64,000 bases of DNA from Sordaria brevicollis. Its lineage: Eukaryota > Ascomycota > Sordariomycetes > Sordariales > Sordariaceae. The notes under the pieces were generated by a model that did not search any database, was not told where the DNA came from, and saw only the letters and a list, made by a program, of their open reading frames with translations. A program made the translations under genes and the position numbers. The stretch covers positions 1,736,001-1,800,000 of the forward strand of contig JAUTDP010000004.1 in NCBI GenBank assembly GCA_033439795.1. The letters are read 5' to 3'. Each line of letters starts with the position of its first letter. Within the stretch, counting starts at the first letter, position 1. Shown here piece after piece: positions 11,700 through 23,365 of this stretch.

Positions 11700-13756
11700 T
11701 TTGATGAGTGTTGGATGTGATGATGGTGATGGTGGTGAGGTTTGATGTTGGCTTGTTCAAAGAGAAGGATATGGATAAAGCAGACAAGAGTGGTAGTACA
11801 ACACGAAAGCGGGAAAACGGGAACGAGAAGGAATTAAGTCACATATAAAAGAGAAAGAAAGACAAGATCCGAACGAATGGGTGTCATTCCGAGCTTCCCC
11901 CAATTGGCGATGTCCATTGACGGAACACCAATCAGCCACCCCGGTGTCATAGCGGCGGCCGCGGATTACCCCCTGGCAGCTTTTACCAACCTCAGCCATT
12001 CAGCCATTCGTCTGGCCACTCGATACAAAGCCAAGGTTCAGGTACCTGACCGTTAGCAGGTGATGGGAGAGACTAGTGGAAACCAATGGGAAGCTGAGGA
12101 CGAAAGCTGGGCAAAATATGGTGAGAAATTCAAGAGGGTGACTGCCAAGCTGGTGAGTTGAAACTCTCCCTTTTTTTTCTTGTCTTTGTGGTCAGATGAT
12201 TTGGCCTATGGGCTACTATCAGGATCAATACTGACGTTGACTTTAAGAATGTGTTTGTTGTGTGTTTAGCCGTCCGGTTTAACCTTGTATAACATGTACA
12301 TAGATCTCGAACCCGTGTTTGTCGTGTGTAACTCGACTCGATACACGTATAGGCAACTGGGAGTCCTTTGATGACGATGGAAAACAGACAACAGTCAAGA
12401 AAACATGCCATTGAATGGCTAGTTGTGACCCAGTGGAAACGGCTGATGGACCCCGGAGTTACTTTCTCAAACGTCTCACAAATGGAGAGAGGGTAGGGAT
12501 CTTTTGACAGGAGACCGCTTGGGAGGTCTTCGGTACCTGAGCTTGCCTGCGTCTATCCTAGCTGCAGAGTGTCCTTGAAGTCTTGGGAATGTCGTTGCGC
12601 ATAAAACTCGGGACAGTTTGTTCGGGTTTTCTTTTCTCAAACAAAGAACCGCAAAAATCGCAGCTATCCGAAGCTATTGCTCAGCCACAGCGCAGTTGAC
12701 TTCCTAAACTTTCTTTAAGAAAAGAAAAGCTTATGAGCAAACATCAACAAGATCACTGCCGGGGGCGTCTCTTTGTTGTCGGGTTATGCCCTGTTCACGA
12801 TCGGGTCAATGATGGACACCGACTCCGCTACAGCGCCAAACCAAGCGAACGGTGGAGAGAGAAAGAGTCCACCATAGGATCCGAGGATCGGGCCTGATCC
12901 CAACACTAAGTCCAGTTTTCAGGGGCTGGTTCCCGGGGTTGATGCAGTCCCCGGATTCTTCTTTAGTGGACTCTGCTGATCCTTCAGGGCTGAATTTTGA
13001 TATGTTGAGTGAGAAAACCGCAAGTCGGTCAAGATGGCGGTGGTTTTGTTTCACTTGAACCTGCTGTCAAGTGAGCAAGAGACAAGATGGATTTACAAAA
13101 TGGATTTTAGCTGCCTAAATCTGACAGAAAAAGAAGCGGTATCAAGCCAACAAGTTATGCGGTTGGTAAGACCACGAATCCATGGCGTTTTTGGGAGCTC
13201 TGTGTTATCCGAGCTGCCTACTACGTATCTATGTATCATCAGATCCGGCACTCTTTCTTCTCTCGTCCGATTTTGGTGGCTGACATCGGGCGGCACATTT
13301 TCTCGCCAAGACAACAAAGACACTCGGTGATATTGGCCGGTAAGCTCCGCGCTGGCGTGTGAATAGCCTACATGGCCCTGGAAAAGGGTTTCAGCAGCTA
13401 GCTAGAGAGACCAGTCAGAGACACTGTTCCCGTCTCTTCGGAATTTCCAACAGCCTGTGCCTCTTCGTTGGCTACCAACCACTTGTTTCTGAATCCAAAT
13501 CTACACTTGTTTTCATGCAAGTAGGATACAGGACCCTGTCGCATTTCTCTATCTGATTGCGGTTTGGGTGTTTTTTCCCTTTGCGGCTGTCATTGATTGC
13601 TTCAGTTAAACTACCTTGACGGCACGAGCCGCGGAGCCAAAGAAGCAGTCGAGCTTGGTTATGATGACACTCGCACCTTGAAAACTTCTCAATCCTTTTC
13701 CGATTTGATTTACACCATAACTCTCCTCAGGCCTTGTCAGATACCAAGGCGCAAAG
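11700..13756. promoter_or_regulatory. Long divergent intergenic region, CFEM (-) and MFS (+)
   Basis: About 2 kb with no supported gene. Short frames on both strands (for example 12806-13058 and 13034-13330) have no coding bias or recognisable product. It is composed as normal sequence without RIP signature, and probably holds both promoters and a long leader. Confidence 0.45.
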
Positions 13757-15617
13757 ATGGGTTTGGGTATTCTCGAGGACCGAGTCCTTGAACATGTCCC
13801 TGGTGTGTAAAGATGTTGACAAGTCCGCAACCACTCAAGCAAGCTCTATGTACTGACCAACTTCATCATCAGGCACGACACAATACTTCGATGACCCAGA
13901 ACGACCACAATATGCCACCGACGGCACCCATGAACACCTCAAGTGCGATCGAAGCGGTCCAGTGCCCATCGTTCTCGTTCCTCAACCAACAGACGACCCA
14001 AACGATCCTCTAAACTGGCCGCTTTGGCGCCGCGATCTCATCACCTTCGTCCTCTCCGTCACTTCAGTCTTCGCCACCGCTTTAGGTCCCATTCTCGCGG
14101 CCGATACCGTTCTCCTCGTCAGCACTCTCGAAAACGTCACCTTCGTCAAGGCCTCTCTTTTGACCGGTTACTTCCTCCTCGGATGTGGCGCGAGTGCTTT
14201 CCTCTTCGTCCCATCCAGTCGCATCTGGGGTAAACGACACACCTTCATCTTGGGAACCGTCCTCCTGATCGTCACCAGCATCTGGACTGCCACTTCAGGA
14301 AGCAAAAGCTATACCAACTTTCTATGGTCGCGCATCTTCCAGGGCGTCGCGGCCGCCCCATTCGAGTCGCTCGTCAACGCGGCCGTCGGCGACTTGTACT
14401 TTGTCCATCAGCGCGGCAAGCGCATGGCTTTCACCAACCTGGCTGTCTTCGGCGGTGCCTTTTTTACTCCGATCCTCGTCGGCAAAATCAGCAACGACAT
14501 GGGCTGGGAATGGACGTTTTACTTTGTCGCCATTTTCTCCGGCGTGTGTCTGCCCGCGGTCTTCTTCTTTTGCCCAGAGACTGCCTACCCTCGTGATCCC
14601 ACACCACGGTTTTCCTCAGAAACAACGGCAACGAAGACGGACGCAGGCGATGCTCCTCCACCTCCCTACAACGAACAACAACCGACCAACACCAGTACCG
14701 ATACTGCCATTGACCTCGAACAACCAGCCGCTACTGCGACCAAAGACGAAGTCCAACAAACCACCAGCACCTCATCCCCCTCCGACACCCCGATCCCACC
14801 AAAAGCAACCTTCCTCCAATCCCTACGCCTCTTCAACGGCCGCAAATCCCACGACTCCTTCTGGAAACTCACCCTCCGCCCCTTACCCCTCTTAATCCAC
14901 CCAGCCTTCCTCTGGGCCTGCCTAATCCAAGGCCTTCTAATCGGCTGGACCGTTTTTATTGGTGTCCTAATGGCCTTCTTCTTCATCGCCGTCCCGCTAT
15001 GGTGGGATGAAGTCCAAACCGGATACGCCTACACCGGCGCGTTCGTTGGTGCCTTGATTGGATTTGCCGTGGCAGGTGGACTTTCGGATTGGAGTGCGCG
15101 GTTGTTGACAAAGTGGAATAACGGGGTTTACGAACCCGAGTTTAGGTTGGTGCTGGTGATTCCGCAGATGGTGCTTGGGTGCGCGGGATTGTATGGGTTT
15201 GGGATCACGTTGGATGGGATGTTATGGGGCAAATATCATTATGCGGTGCCGTTGACTTTTTTTGGACTGGAGGTTGCCGGGATGGTGATTGGAGCTGTGG
15301 CGGGGAGTTTGTATATTGTTGATGCTTATCGTGAGTTTCACTCCTTTTCTTTGGTGGTGGAAGATGGATTGCTGATGGCTGACTTGGAAACAGGCGATGT
15401 GGTGATCGAGGGCTTCACGGCAATGATCATCTTCAAGAACTTCTTCAGCTTTGCGTTGACGTTCAAGGCGTGGCCTTGGCTGATCCAGAGCAATGTCAAG
15501 GCTGAGAAGATTTTCAATGCGTTGGGAAGCGTGCAACTTGTTGTTTGCTTGCTTACCATTCCGTTGTGTAAGTTGACTGATTGACTTGGGGATCTCAATG
15601 GACCGCTTGCTGACACT

Positions 15618-15653
<36 letters not shown>

Positions 15654-15723
15654 TATCTACGGAAAGCGTCTTCGTAGCTTCTCCTACCGCCACGATATTT
15701 TGGAGCTCTGCCGCTTGCGATAG
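13757..15723 (+). CDS. Major facilitator superfamily transporter (DHA1-like)
   Basis: Four exons: 13757-13802, 13873-15330, 15394-15567 and 15653-15723, giving 582 residues. The first exon encodes MGLGILEDRVLEHVPG, a common start in this fungal family, and joins to TTQYFDDPERPQY. The last exon supplies IYGKRLRSFSYRHDILELC. Seen: DPNDPLNWPLWRRD before TM1, repeated hydrophobic helices with WSRIFQGVAAAPFE in the first half, and a long Thr/Pro/acidic central loop (about residues 260-330) before the second six-helix half. The proteins are proton-driven exporters or uptake carriers of small molecules at the plasma membrane; the substrate is unknown. The loop contains PPPY (278-281), a potential PY motif. 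The last intron has 32 consecutive T before its AG, so copy-number or sequencing variation is likely there. Confidence 0.92.
15619..15650 (+). repeat. 32-nt poly(T) tract in the last MFS intron
   Basis: An uninterrupted run of 32 T forms the polypyrimidine tract directly before the AG at 15651-15652. It is far longer than in other introns of the window. Confidence 0.95.
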
Positions 15724-16035
15724 TTGGCTCAATGGTTGTCAGCACCATTATAGTACACGATTTAATACTTAATGTGATACCCTCGTTTGTGTTTTGTACG
15801 AAGTCATGGGAGAGATGGTATGAGAAGGATGTTATGATGATGGGAAATTCTGGATATGAGAGCTGGTATAAATTCAAATGCCCTTTCACGTTGGCCTGCA
15901 TCAATTTCATGTCATGAAACGTCACTCGTGATCCTGTCATTTGTCTTTCACCGCCATACACGCCCTTTTCTTAACGATCATATCATACCAAATCATGTCA
16001 TCATACCAACATCAACCTTTTTCTCCTCATTTCCC
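15724..16035. other. Convergent 3' region
   Basis: 312 bases between the MFS stop and the acid phosphatase stop. AT-rich 3' UTR sequence; nothing else seen. Confidence 0.5.
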
Positions 16036-17553
16036 TTAAGCCTTCTGAACACTCGAAGTATCAGAAAAGCTAGTCCTCTTACCAACAGGCACCTGGAACA
16101 CATCACCAGTCTCCTGCTTTCTCCTCTTCGTCAACCTCAACCCAGCCACACCCAAAACCAGAGCCTGGAGACCCAACACAACACCAAGCGTCACCATAGC
16201 ACCAATAACACCCGCAACAGCGTTGCTCATGCCCTTATTACCACCCTCAGCAGCCGCACCAGCAGCGGTCTCCTCAGGATAGTAAACAGCACAATCGCCA
16301 CTCTTCTCCCCACAAGCATCGCACCACTCCTTACTCCCTCCCTCAAGCGCAATCTTGTTCATCTCCTCCACGAACGTCTTCCAGGGTAGCTCCGTCTTGT
16401 CCTGTCCAAAAAGGGGGAAGGGCTTTGCGGGGTTGCTGTCCGAAGCAGTGCCGTTGGCGAAGAGGAAGCGGACCATGATCTCATCTTCTGAGGGGCTGGA
16501 GGAAGAGGACTCGGTAAAGATCTCAAAGGACATGGAGCTGGCGTAGTCGACGATGGAAGTAAAGTCCGCAGAAGCGGCGGGGAGCTGGGAGAGGCCGAAG
16601 AAGGAGGCGAAAGTGCCGTAGGGGCCGAATTGGATGTTGAGCTTCTGGGTAGACTCAGAAGAGATGGAGTCCTTGAGAGTTGAGACGATGTGAGAGGCAA
16701 GGACGGAGCCGGCAACGGCGCGGATGGGCGAGGAGGCGTTGTAGGCGAGACCGAACTCGTGGATGTTGGCGAGGTCGGTGAGGGTTTGGAGGGCGGAAGG
16801 GGTGAGGAGCTCGGAGGAGGGAATGGAGGTGTTGTGGATGGTCGAGACGTGGATGTAGTCGTAGACTGTTGATCACGGTTAGTCAAGGCACGGATGGATT
16901 GAGACGAGGAAGAAGAAGGAGGGATACACACTGCTGTAAGCGTTCTTGTAGGTGGCCTTCTCACTGGAAAAGGTCGACTCATAAACGGGCAGCAAGTCCT
17001 GGTAGAACTTCTTGGTGCTCTCCAGAAGCTCAAAGTACTCCTTGCTCTCGAAGTAGGCCTGGCTGCTGCTCACGGCAGCCGGGCATCCGCTGTTGCCCTG
17101 CAACCAAGCATTGGACTCAGCCTGGTGGCTGCTCGCCGCCGCAGCGGTGTTGACGGGGATGTACTGGTATCCGCTCAAAGGAGCTTCGATGGTGGTGCCG
17201 TTGGCAAGCTTCTGGGAGTTGACAGAGCCGGCAGGAGGGTAGAGACCCTGAAGAAAGATGCCGGCGCTGCCCTGGAGAACATTGTCGACGGGGGCAGTGA
17301 CGGAGAGCTCGGTGAGGTCGGCGAGGTCGGAGGAGATGCCGTTGATACGGCTGGAGGACTTCTCGTCAATATAGCGGTTGCGGTAGTAGGCGCCGGAGCG
17401 GTAGACCTGCTCAGCACCGAGAGCAGTGAGCTTCACGGGCGAGTAGGCCTTGGTGGTACGGTCACCGTGACGGCTGAAGATGTAGGCACCGAGGATGGTC
17501 TCAGCCGCCGTGGCCGCAGGAAGAGAAGCAAGAAGAAGAGCTTTGGTCTGCAT
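16036..17553 (-). CDS. Histidine-acid-phosphatase-like membrane protein
   Basis: Two exons on the minus strand, 17553-16932 and 16865-16036 (483 residues). The 66-nt intron splits an Ile codon (KNAYS-I-YDYIHVS). Residues 1-17 form a signal peptide. The catalytic RHGDR (28-32) of the histidine phosphatase superfamily follows at once (IFSRHGDRTTK). The lumenal domain contains several Asn-x-Ser/Thr sites and Cys residues (for example WCDACGEKSGDC). One membrane helix lies at about 422-450 (NAVAGVIGAMVTLG...), followed by the basic RLTKRRK and a cytosolic tail, so it is a type I membrane protein rather than a secreted phytase. I do not see the usual second catalytic HD dipeptide; the corresponding region reads LNIQFGPYGTF. 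Activity is therefore uncertain, although the fold assignment is good. Confidence 0.86.
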
Positions 17554-18682
17554 GATGACTGACGGGTGGTATTATACCGAACTCCCGAGATATAGTGACC
17601 GATGCGATGGATAGAATTTCCGGTGACGGGCTTCTCTTCTGAAAGAAGCTTGAGCAAGAAGAAGGGAGAAACAGTATCCCGAAGCCGAGGGAAAGAGACT
17701 TTTATTTAAACTGAGCTACAGGCTTCAACCCGTTGATAAGAAAGAGACACTATCACGTTGTTGCCCCTCATGCTCAACCACTGATCGACACCATGGTGGG
17801 GAGGAAAAACAACATGGCAAGCATGGCCCACCCCGCTTGGGAAGCTTGTTTTTCTGGGTATCGAACACCGCGAATGGGCTTTTCTCTTTGTGTGAACCTT
17901 CAGCGGACTGGGCCAGAGAGAGTGGACAGCAGGAGCCACGGAGGATTTTGAAGATGCAGGTGTTGGCAGGGGGTAGTCAAGGAAAAGCACACTTCCTCGG
18001 AGGATTCAGATGTTGCGTGTTCCCGTTGGAGCTATCAGCGTAGATACGACATTGAAAGCTGGCTAGCTTCGGGATATGTTGTGGTGGTGAAGAGAGTGAT
18101 GAATCATCACTTCTGAAAGATCTAGGAAATGCAGGTATAAGAACGCAACCAGGCTCCCGCGGAGAAGCTATTCATCTGTTGTCCATCTGCAGATCTGGAA
18201 GTGAAGAAACGGCTCTCGGTGATATCCCACAACCCATCTGGAACCACATTACGTGAAATCCCATCAGATAAGATGCTATAAATTTGTCAAGGGCCCTGAC
18301 TAACGGCTACTCTTCAGTGGCGGGGTATAAGGTCGGGCTCCTCCTTCCAAGTCTTTTACTCACAAGGGAATCGCCGCCCCCCGGACTGCCGGCACTCGGC
18401 AGCGGAAATACGACTATCAAGTCCCGGGGTGGATCGCAATCCTGGCTCTCGGCCCGAAAACATCTGGACGGAATGCCTTCACACTTTCGACTTGATAGTC
18501 TCCTCGATCTTCGTTATGTCACAAGATAATCCTCAAATTCGCGACCAGAAGTAAGAAACATGCAATCATTTAGCACGCCTGCTCCGACCCAAACGCCCTG
18601 CAATCATGCCGCTGCGGCATCATCAGATGGTAAAAGACACGCTCCGGTGTGACAAACTGATACCTTTTTCGTATTTCCATTT
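17554..18682. other. Intergenic between acid phosphatase (-) and dienoyl-CoA reductase (-)
   Basis: 1.1 kb holding the phosphatase promoter and the 3' end of the upstream reductase gene. Small frames only; no supported gene, RNA or repeat. Confidence 0.45.
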
Positions 18683-19760
18683 TTAAAGCTTAGACTTGTC
18701 CTTCCTTCCGCTCTTCAGGTTCTTGCTGATCTGGCCGGCGAGCAGGAAGTCGGGGTACTCCATGCCTTCGTCAATGCCAATGTTGTTTCCGCCCTGTCGC
18801 CTCCAGCCAGCGCCATCAACGATCAGAGTGGTGCCGTTGACGTAATTACCGGCGTCACTGAAAAGGTAAACGGTGGCATCGGCAATATCACGGCGGCTTC
18901 CCCATCTGCCGCTGGGAACGGCCTTGGTCATCTTGTTCTTGTCGACAGCGCTGCTGGCAAGGCGCTCCATACCCTCGGTACCCTCGATAGCACCAGGAGC
19001 AATTACGTTGGCGGTGATACCGTAGGGACCATATTCGAGAGAGACACTGGCCATGAGGGAATCCACGGCGGCCTTGGCGGCGGCCACATGGGCCTGCAGG
19101 GGCATGCCTGTGTAGTGGAAGGTAGCGGAAACCGAGATGATACGGCCACCAGTGAGACCGTTGGGGTTGGGATTCGGGTTCCTAGCAGCAGACTCGATGA
19201 GGTAAGGGATAGTGGCCTTGACCGTGTTGAAAGTACCAATGGTGTCAATATCGATGACAGTCTTGAAGGCGTTGGGGCTCAAGCCGGAGATGGGAGCAAT
19301 GAAGTTTCCGGCAGCGCCGGCAATGACAAAGTCGATGGCTCCCAACTCCTTGACGCAACGCTCAGCAGCCGCCTTGAGGTTGTCGAACTGGGAAATCGGT
19401 CAGCAAAACTTCGTCCTCAGGATCCATTCAAGCAACCACAACACTCACATTCCTGACATCGACATTGCCAATGCCAATGACACGAGCTCCAGAGCGGACC
19501 TTGGCGATGTCCTTAGCAGCCTTCTCAGTCTTCTCTGGGTTGCGACCAATGATACAGGCATCAGCTCCAAGATGAACCATGGCGCGGGTTTGCGCACTGC
19601 AGATGGTGCCGGCACCACCGGTGATGAAGAGCACCCGGTTGGCTGTGATGATACCTGTTAGCTACACTGTCTCCTCTGCAAGATTGAGTTCATCCGGGGA
19701 CTTACCAAAGATGCCGGGCGCCCAGACGTTGCTGAGATACTCTGACTTGGGGACACTCAT
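18683..19760 (-). CDS. Peroxisomal 2,4-dienoyl-CoA reductase (SPS19-type SDR)
   Basis: Three exons on the minus strand: 19760-19706, 19642-19449 and 19387-18683 (317 residues). Junctions give GIF-A-NRVLFITGGAGTIC and DVRN-FDNLKAAAE. The nucleotide motif TGGAGTIC, the segment AGAAGNF in place of NNAG, LIVDGAGW and the very C-terminal SKL (a PTS1 peroxisome signal) together identify the SPS19/DECR2 family. These NADPH enzymes reduce 2,4-dienoyl-CoA to 3-enoyl-CoA, so that polyunsaturated fatty acids can enter peroxisomal beta-oxidation. As in that family, the active site does not follow the standard SDR YxxxK pattern strictly; HVAAAKAAVDSL is seen. Length and start (MSVPKSEYLSNVW) are normal. 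The gene shares a divergent promoter with the Rad60-like gene. Confidence 0.93.
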
Positions 19761-20733
19761 GTTGGCTGATATTGATAGACGGAAGATGCAATCACTAACA
19801 ATAATTGCTATCAGGCGGGTGTTGATGCTGGAGGGAAAACAGGCAAGCAACCAAGAAGAGTTGAAATCAGAAACCAGATGGGGTATATAAAACAAAGTAG
19901 AATATCCAGAACAGATGCCAAGAAAACCTTCAACACCACGTAATCCGTTTCATTCGTTCCTTTGGCGAGTGCGAAGCTAGTGGCATGGGGTCTGGGGCGG
20001 GTGTTAGAGAAGGGATCTCCATCTTCGCCCCGTCCATCCATGGTGGTGGTGCCTGTGGTGGTGGACTCCCGTCCCGAATACTGGTCACTCGGCATTGTCA
20101 CCGGCCGCTCTCAGTCACTTGTCAACTCAGGGTTCAGTTCAGTAATCAGCCATGCTTCAGCTCTCGTTCAGGGCAGCTTCAGTTGCAGGCTTGCAGCTCG
20201 GTACCTGCCTTCACAGTGCACGGTTTACCTCGGCTAAGACCCACCTTCTCCAGACTGGCCCAGCCTTGCGGTCCCCCACACCCCGCAGCACTGTTTGCTT
20301 AGCAACCACACTGTGCGTCGGCCATGACAAGTTCGGATGGTCTGCCGCTAGCGGCTCGCATCTTGCCCCACTATAACATTCCATGTGCATCAACGCCTTC
20401 TTTTTTTGTCCAGCCTCGTCAACTTCCATTCACGATATCTTCAACCTAACAGCCCGACTTCACTCAGTACATGGTCAATGATATGAACCTGCACGTCTGA
20501 TTTTTCCCGACGCGACTATAAACAAACCCCGAAAACAATCAACCACCGACCTTTGGTTTCTCCCTCGACATCAACTCCATCAGCACCCTGTTGGTCATCC
20601 CACTTTCTCATTTTCTCCTGCGCATCTGAACCGCATCTGCCTTGTCGGCTTGCGATTAACCACAGCGCATCTCATTTTTCTCAATCCCTCACGCACACCA
20701 ACTTCCACCGTACCACATCACCATTTGCCCACC
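19761..20733. promoter_or_regulatory. Divergent promoter region, dienoyl-CoA reductase (-) and Rad60-like (+)
   Basis: 973 bases between diverging starts. The frame that opens at 20650 and runs into the Rad60-like gene encodes an implausible N-terminal extension and is treated as leader. Nothing else is supported. Confidence 0.45.
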
Positions 20734-22380
20734 ATGAACACGGCAACTGACGTACCAAAAAGAAGGAGACCATTGCCCTTCAAGCGCGCCGGCGCACGCC
20801 CTCCAGCCAACGAGCCGCCTCCAAGCCATGCGCCAGAGAACAATTCCGACGAAGATGACCCTCTCGCCCTCTTTCGACGGTCGAAAGATGTGTTCCCGAT
20901 GGTCCTTGAGGATTTGCAGCGAGAATCTTCTGAGGAGAAGCTGAAGCCATCCGAGTCACCAAAGGACGGTCATGTCAGCAAGAAAAGAAGGGTATCCTCC
21001 ATTGGCGAAGATGACAATGAAGGACCCCTCGGCGCCAGCTCTTCGAGCATATCTGCTTTGAGCAAGACGTCAGCATCGCGCGTCGACTCGGACGACGACG
21101 ACATCATCATGGATGTCAAAGGCAAAGGGAAAGAGATTGTGCGACCCAGGGTACCGACTCCAAGGAAGGCTACTGCGACAACACCACGAAAGTCGGGGAC
21201 CCCTTCCAAGAAGAAGTGCTTCGCCTTTAGCGACGACGAAGACGATCACGGGAAGGACGACCTTTACTCCCCACACTCGAAGCGGCGCAACCCCGATCGC
21301 TTCTCTCCAAAACCCACCGCGCTCGGCCGCAGCACCCGGGCCAATCCAATCGGCAGCTCGCCGTTGGAAGGATTCGAAACATCCTTCAACCTGCCCGGCG
21401 CATCCTCCGTCTCCAAGACTAAACCCTTCCGCTCCGCCGCGCTCGACTCCGACGATGACTCGGACCTCGAAATATCCGAAGTCCGTCCCAGGAAGCGCTC
21501 CTCCTCTGTTCTTTCTTCCTCTCCGATCCCATCAATCTCTGGCGACCTAGCAGACGACCCAACCACCGTCCCCGATAAGACCGAAGACGACGCAGACTTG
21601 TCCAAATGGGTCACCAAAGCCGCCGAACTCGAGGCCGCGCAGACCGACTGGCCCGTCGCCCTCGTCGTCACTTCCCGGATGCCGCACACCAAACCCCTCA
21701 GCGTGCGACGACGGATGAAGCAGAGCCTCAAAGTGGTCTTGGACACCTGGGTTCAGTACCAGGAGAACAACCAATGCGAAGTTCCAGAACACATCCGCGA
21801 CAAGCTTTTTCTCACTTTCAAGGGCAACCGGATCTACAGTAACAGCAACATCGCTTCGCTGGGCGTGAAGGTGGATGCTAATGGCGTCCTGCAAGTTCCC
21901 TCGGCGAGCACGTTGACTGGTAGAGACGCTGTAGATGGGTATACGAATACCCAGGCCAGAAACCCGGGGTTGGTGTTTGAGGTATGGCATGAGGAGTTTT
22001 ACGAGGAGGAGATGGCAAAGGAGAGGAAGAGGAGGGATAGGGAATTGGGACTGATCAGTGATGATGAAGACGACCATGAAGATCAGCAGCAGGCTGGGGC
22101 GAATGGCCAGTCGAGAGGTGGTAGCGAAGCTCCCGAGGCCAAGAAGTCGAAGATCAGGATTGTCCTGAAGGCGAAGGATATCCAGCCGCTCAAGATTGCG
22201 GTGTACGAGGACACGCCGGTTGGCACCATGGTCCAGGCCTTCAGGAACCAGAAGGGGATTGACCCTGGAAAGGCCATTGTGATCCAGTTCGATGGCGAAG
22301 AACTGGAGGAGGACATGCTTATTGGAGACATGGACATCGAGAGGGATGAGCCGAATCAGTTCGAGGTGTACATCAAGTAG
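20734..22380 (+). CDS. Rad60/Esc2/NIP45-family protein with two SUMO-like domains
   Basis: A single exon of 548 residues. I chose 20734 (CCCACCATGA, MNTATDVPKRRRPLPFKRAG) rather than the in-frame ATG at 20650, which gives a low-quality extension. The N-terminal half is disordered, highly charged and Ser-rich, with acidic patches such as DSDDDDIIMD, SDDEDD and DSDDDSDLEI and basic nuclear-signal-like runs (KKRR, PKRRR). SUMO-like domain 1 covers about 305-430 (WPVALVVTSRMP... to FEVWHEEFYEEEM). A charged helix follows, then SUMO-like domain 2 at 470-548 (KIRIVLKAKDIQPLKIAVYE ... FDGEELEED), ending without a GG processing site. Known members act in the nucleus with Ubc9 and the SUMO/Smc5-6 pathway in replication-fork repair and silencing. 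Family confidence is high; the exact orthologue (Rad60 or Esc2) is not needed to explain it. Confidence 0.9.
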   Translation: MNTATDVPKRRRPLPFKRAGARPPANEPPPSHAPENNSDEDDPLALFRRSKDVFPMVLEDLQRESSEEKLKPSESPKDGHVSKKRRVSSIGEDDNEGPLGASSSSISALSKTSASRVDSDDDDIIMDVKGKGKEIVRPRVPTPRKATATTPRKSGTPSKKKCFAFSDDEDDHGKDDLYSPHSKRRNPDRFSPKPTALGRSTRANPIGSSPLEGFETSFNLPGASSVSKTKPFRSAALDSDDDSDLEISEVRPRKRSSSVLSSSPIPSISGDLADDPTTVPDKTEDDADLSKWVTKAAELEAAQTDWPVALVVTSRMPHTKPLSVRRRMKQSLKVVLDTWVQYQENNQCEVPEHIRDKLFLTFKGNRIYSNSNIASLGVKVDANGVLQVPSASTLTGRDAVDGYTNTQARNPGLVFEVWHEEFYEEEMAKERKRRDRELGLISDDEDDHEDQQQAGANGQSRGGSEAPEAKKSKIRIVLKAKDIQPLKIAVYEDTPVGTMVQAFRNQKGIDPGKAIVIQFDGEELEEDMLIGDMDIERDEPNQFEVYIK

Positions 22381-23365
22381 TCCATGTCTGAAGGATTAAC
22401 ACGACGAGCGGGATTTGGGAGGCATTTTTTGCACTCTTTCTTGCTATCTTGGGCGCTAGGACTAGGAGTAGGAGTTTACATGTTTTGCTGTCTTGATGTT
22501 GTGATGCATAACACCGAAGGTTATCATGGGGCTTGGGCTTTTGATTTTTGAGGGAAAAGGTTGACGGTACAGAAAAGCTACTTTGGCTCTTCCAAAAGAT
22601 ATCCATATACGAAGCTCACTTCTTCCTACGTATTTCTTGCTCTCAGTTTCTATTGAAATAGTTTTGTGTCAACTCGTAAATTGAGAGTTGGTTGGCCGGT
22701 CAGATAACGTTTAGCTGGGCGTCGTTGGGTTCTAAGCGAATCACAAACGGATTTGAAACTTCGAACTTGTCTTCCGTGTTTCCTGTGTTTGAGGGAGATA
22801 ACTAAAAGGCCTCTTAGACGTGATACCCGGACTTTATAGCACTGGTGAAATTATCTCTTCACGTCTTACTCGGTTTGTCAGCCAAATGTCTCTCACACCC
22901 ATCACTTCAACTTCAAACTTCATGCTCATATATCGTGATAATTGCAACGACGATGCCAACTAACACGCGCTACCTCAACATTTGGTGGATATCTCTTTTG
23001 ATTGTCTTCTCCTCCTAATCCTCTGGGTATAGATCATAACCACACATTGAAAAAGATTTCGCAAGGTGGTAGCTCCCCAATATCCCGACGTACTGATCTT
23101 CTTCCATTTTCGCACCATCTCCATCCGCATCAACCGAATCGTCTATCGTGCTCGCGACCCAGATCTCAAAAGCCAAATGAAAACATGACTCCTAAACGCC
23201 CAGTTGTAGTTGCCCTTTGAAAATGCCATCCCCTTTCCTTTTGATGAATCCGTCGATTTTGTTGCGTGTGAACCGTGCACTCCTTTCTTCCGCGCATAAA
23301 CAATTCATTAGGTATGTACCGACACCAGATGATATGTTGTCGTCCATTCGTTAAAGAAGAGCTGT
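22381..23365. other. Convergent intergenic region
   Basis: 985 bases between the Rad60-like and Pno1 stop codons. No supported coding or RNA feature. Confidence 0.45.

Noticed and set aside
20650..20733. In-frame upstream ATG extending the Rad60-like protein by 28 residues
   Set aside because: The extension looks like translated leader (many Thr/His/Pro) and the ATG at 20734 has a much better context and a typical charged start.
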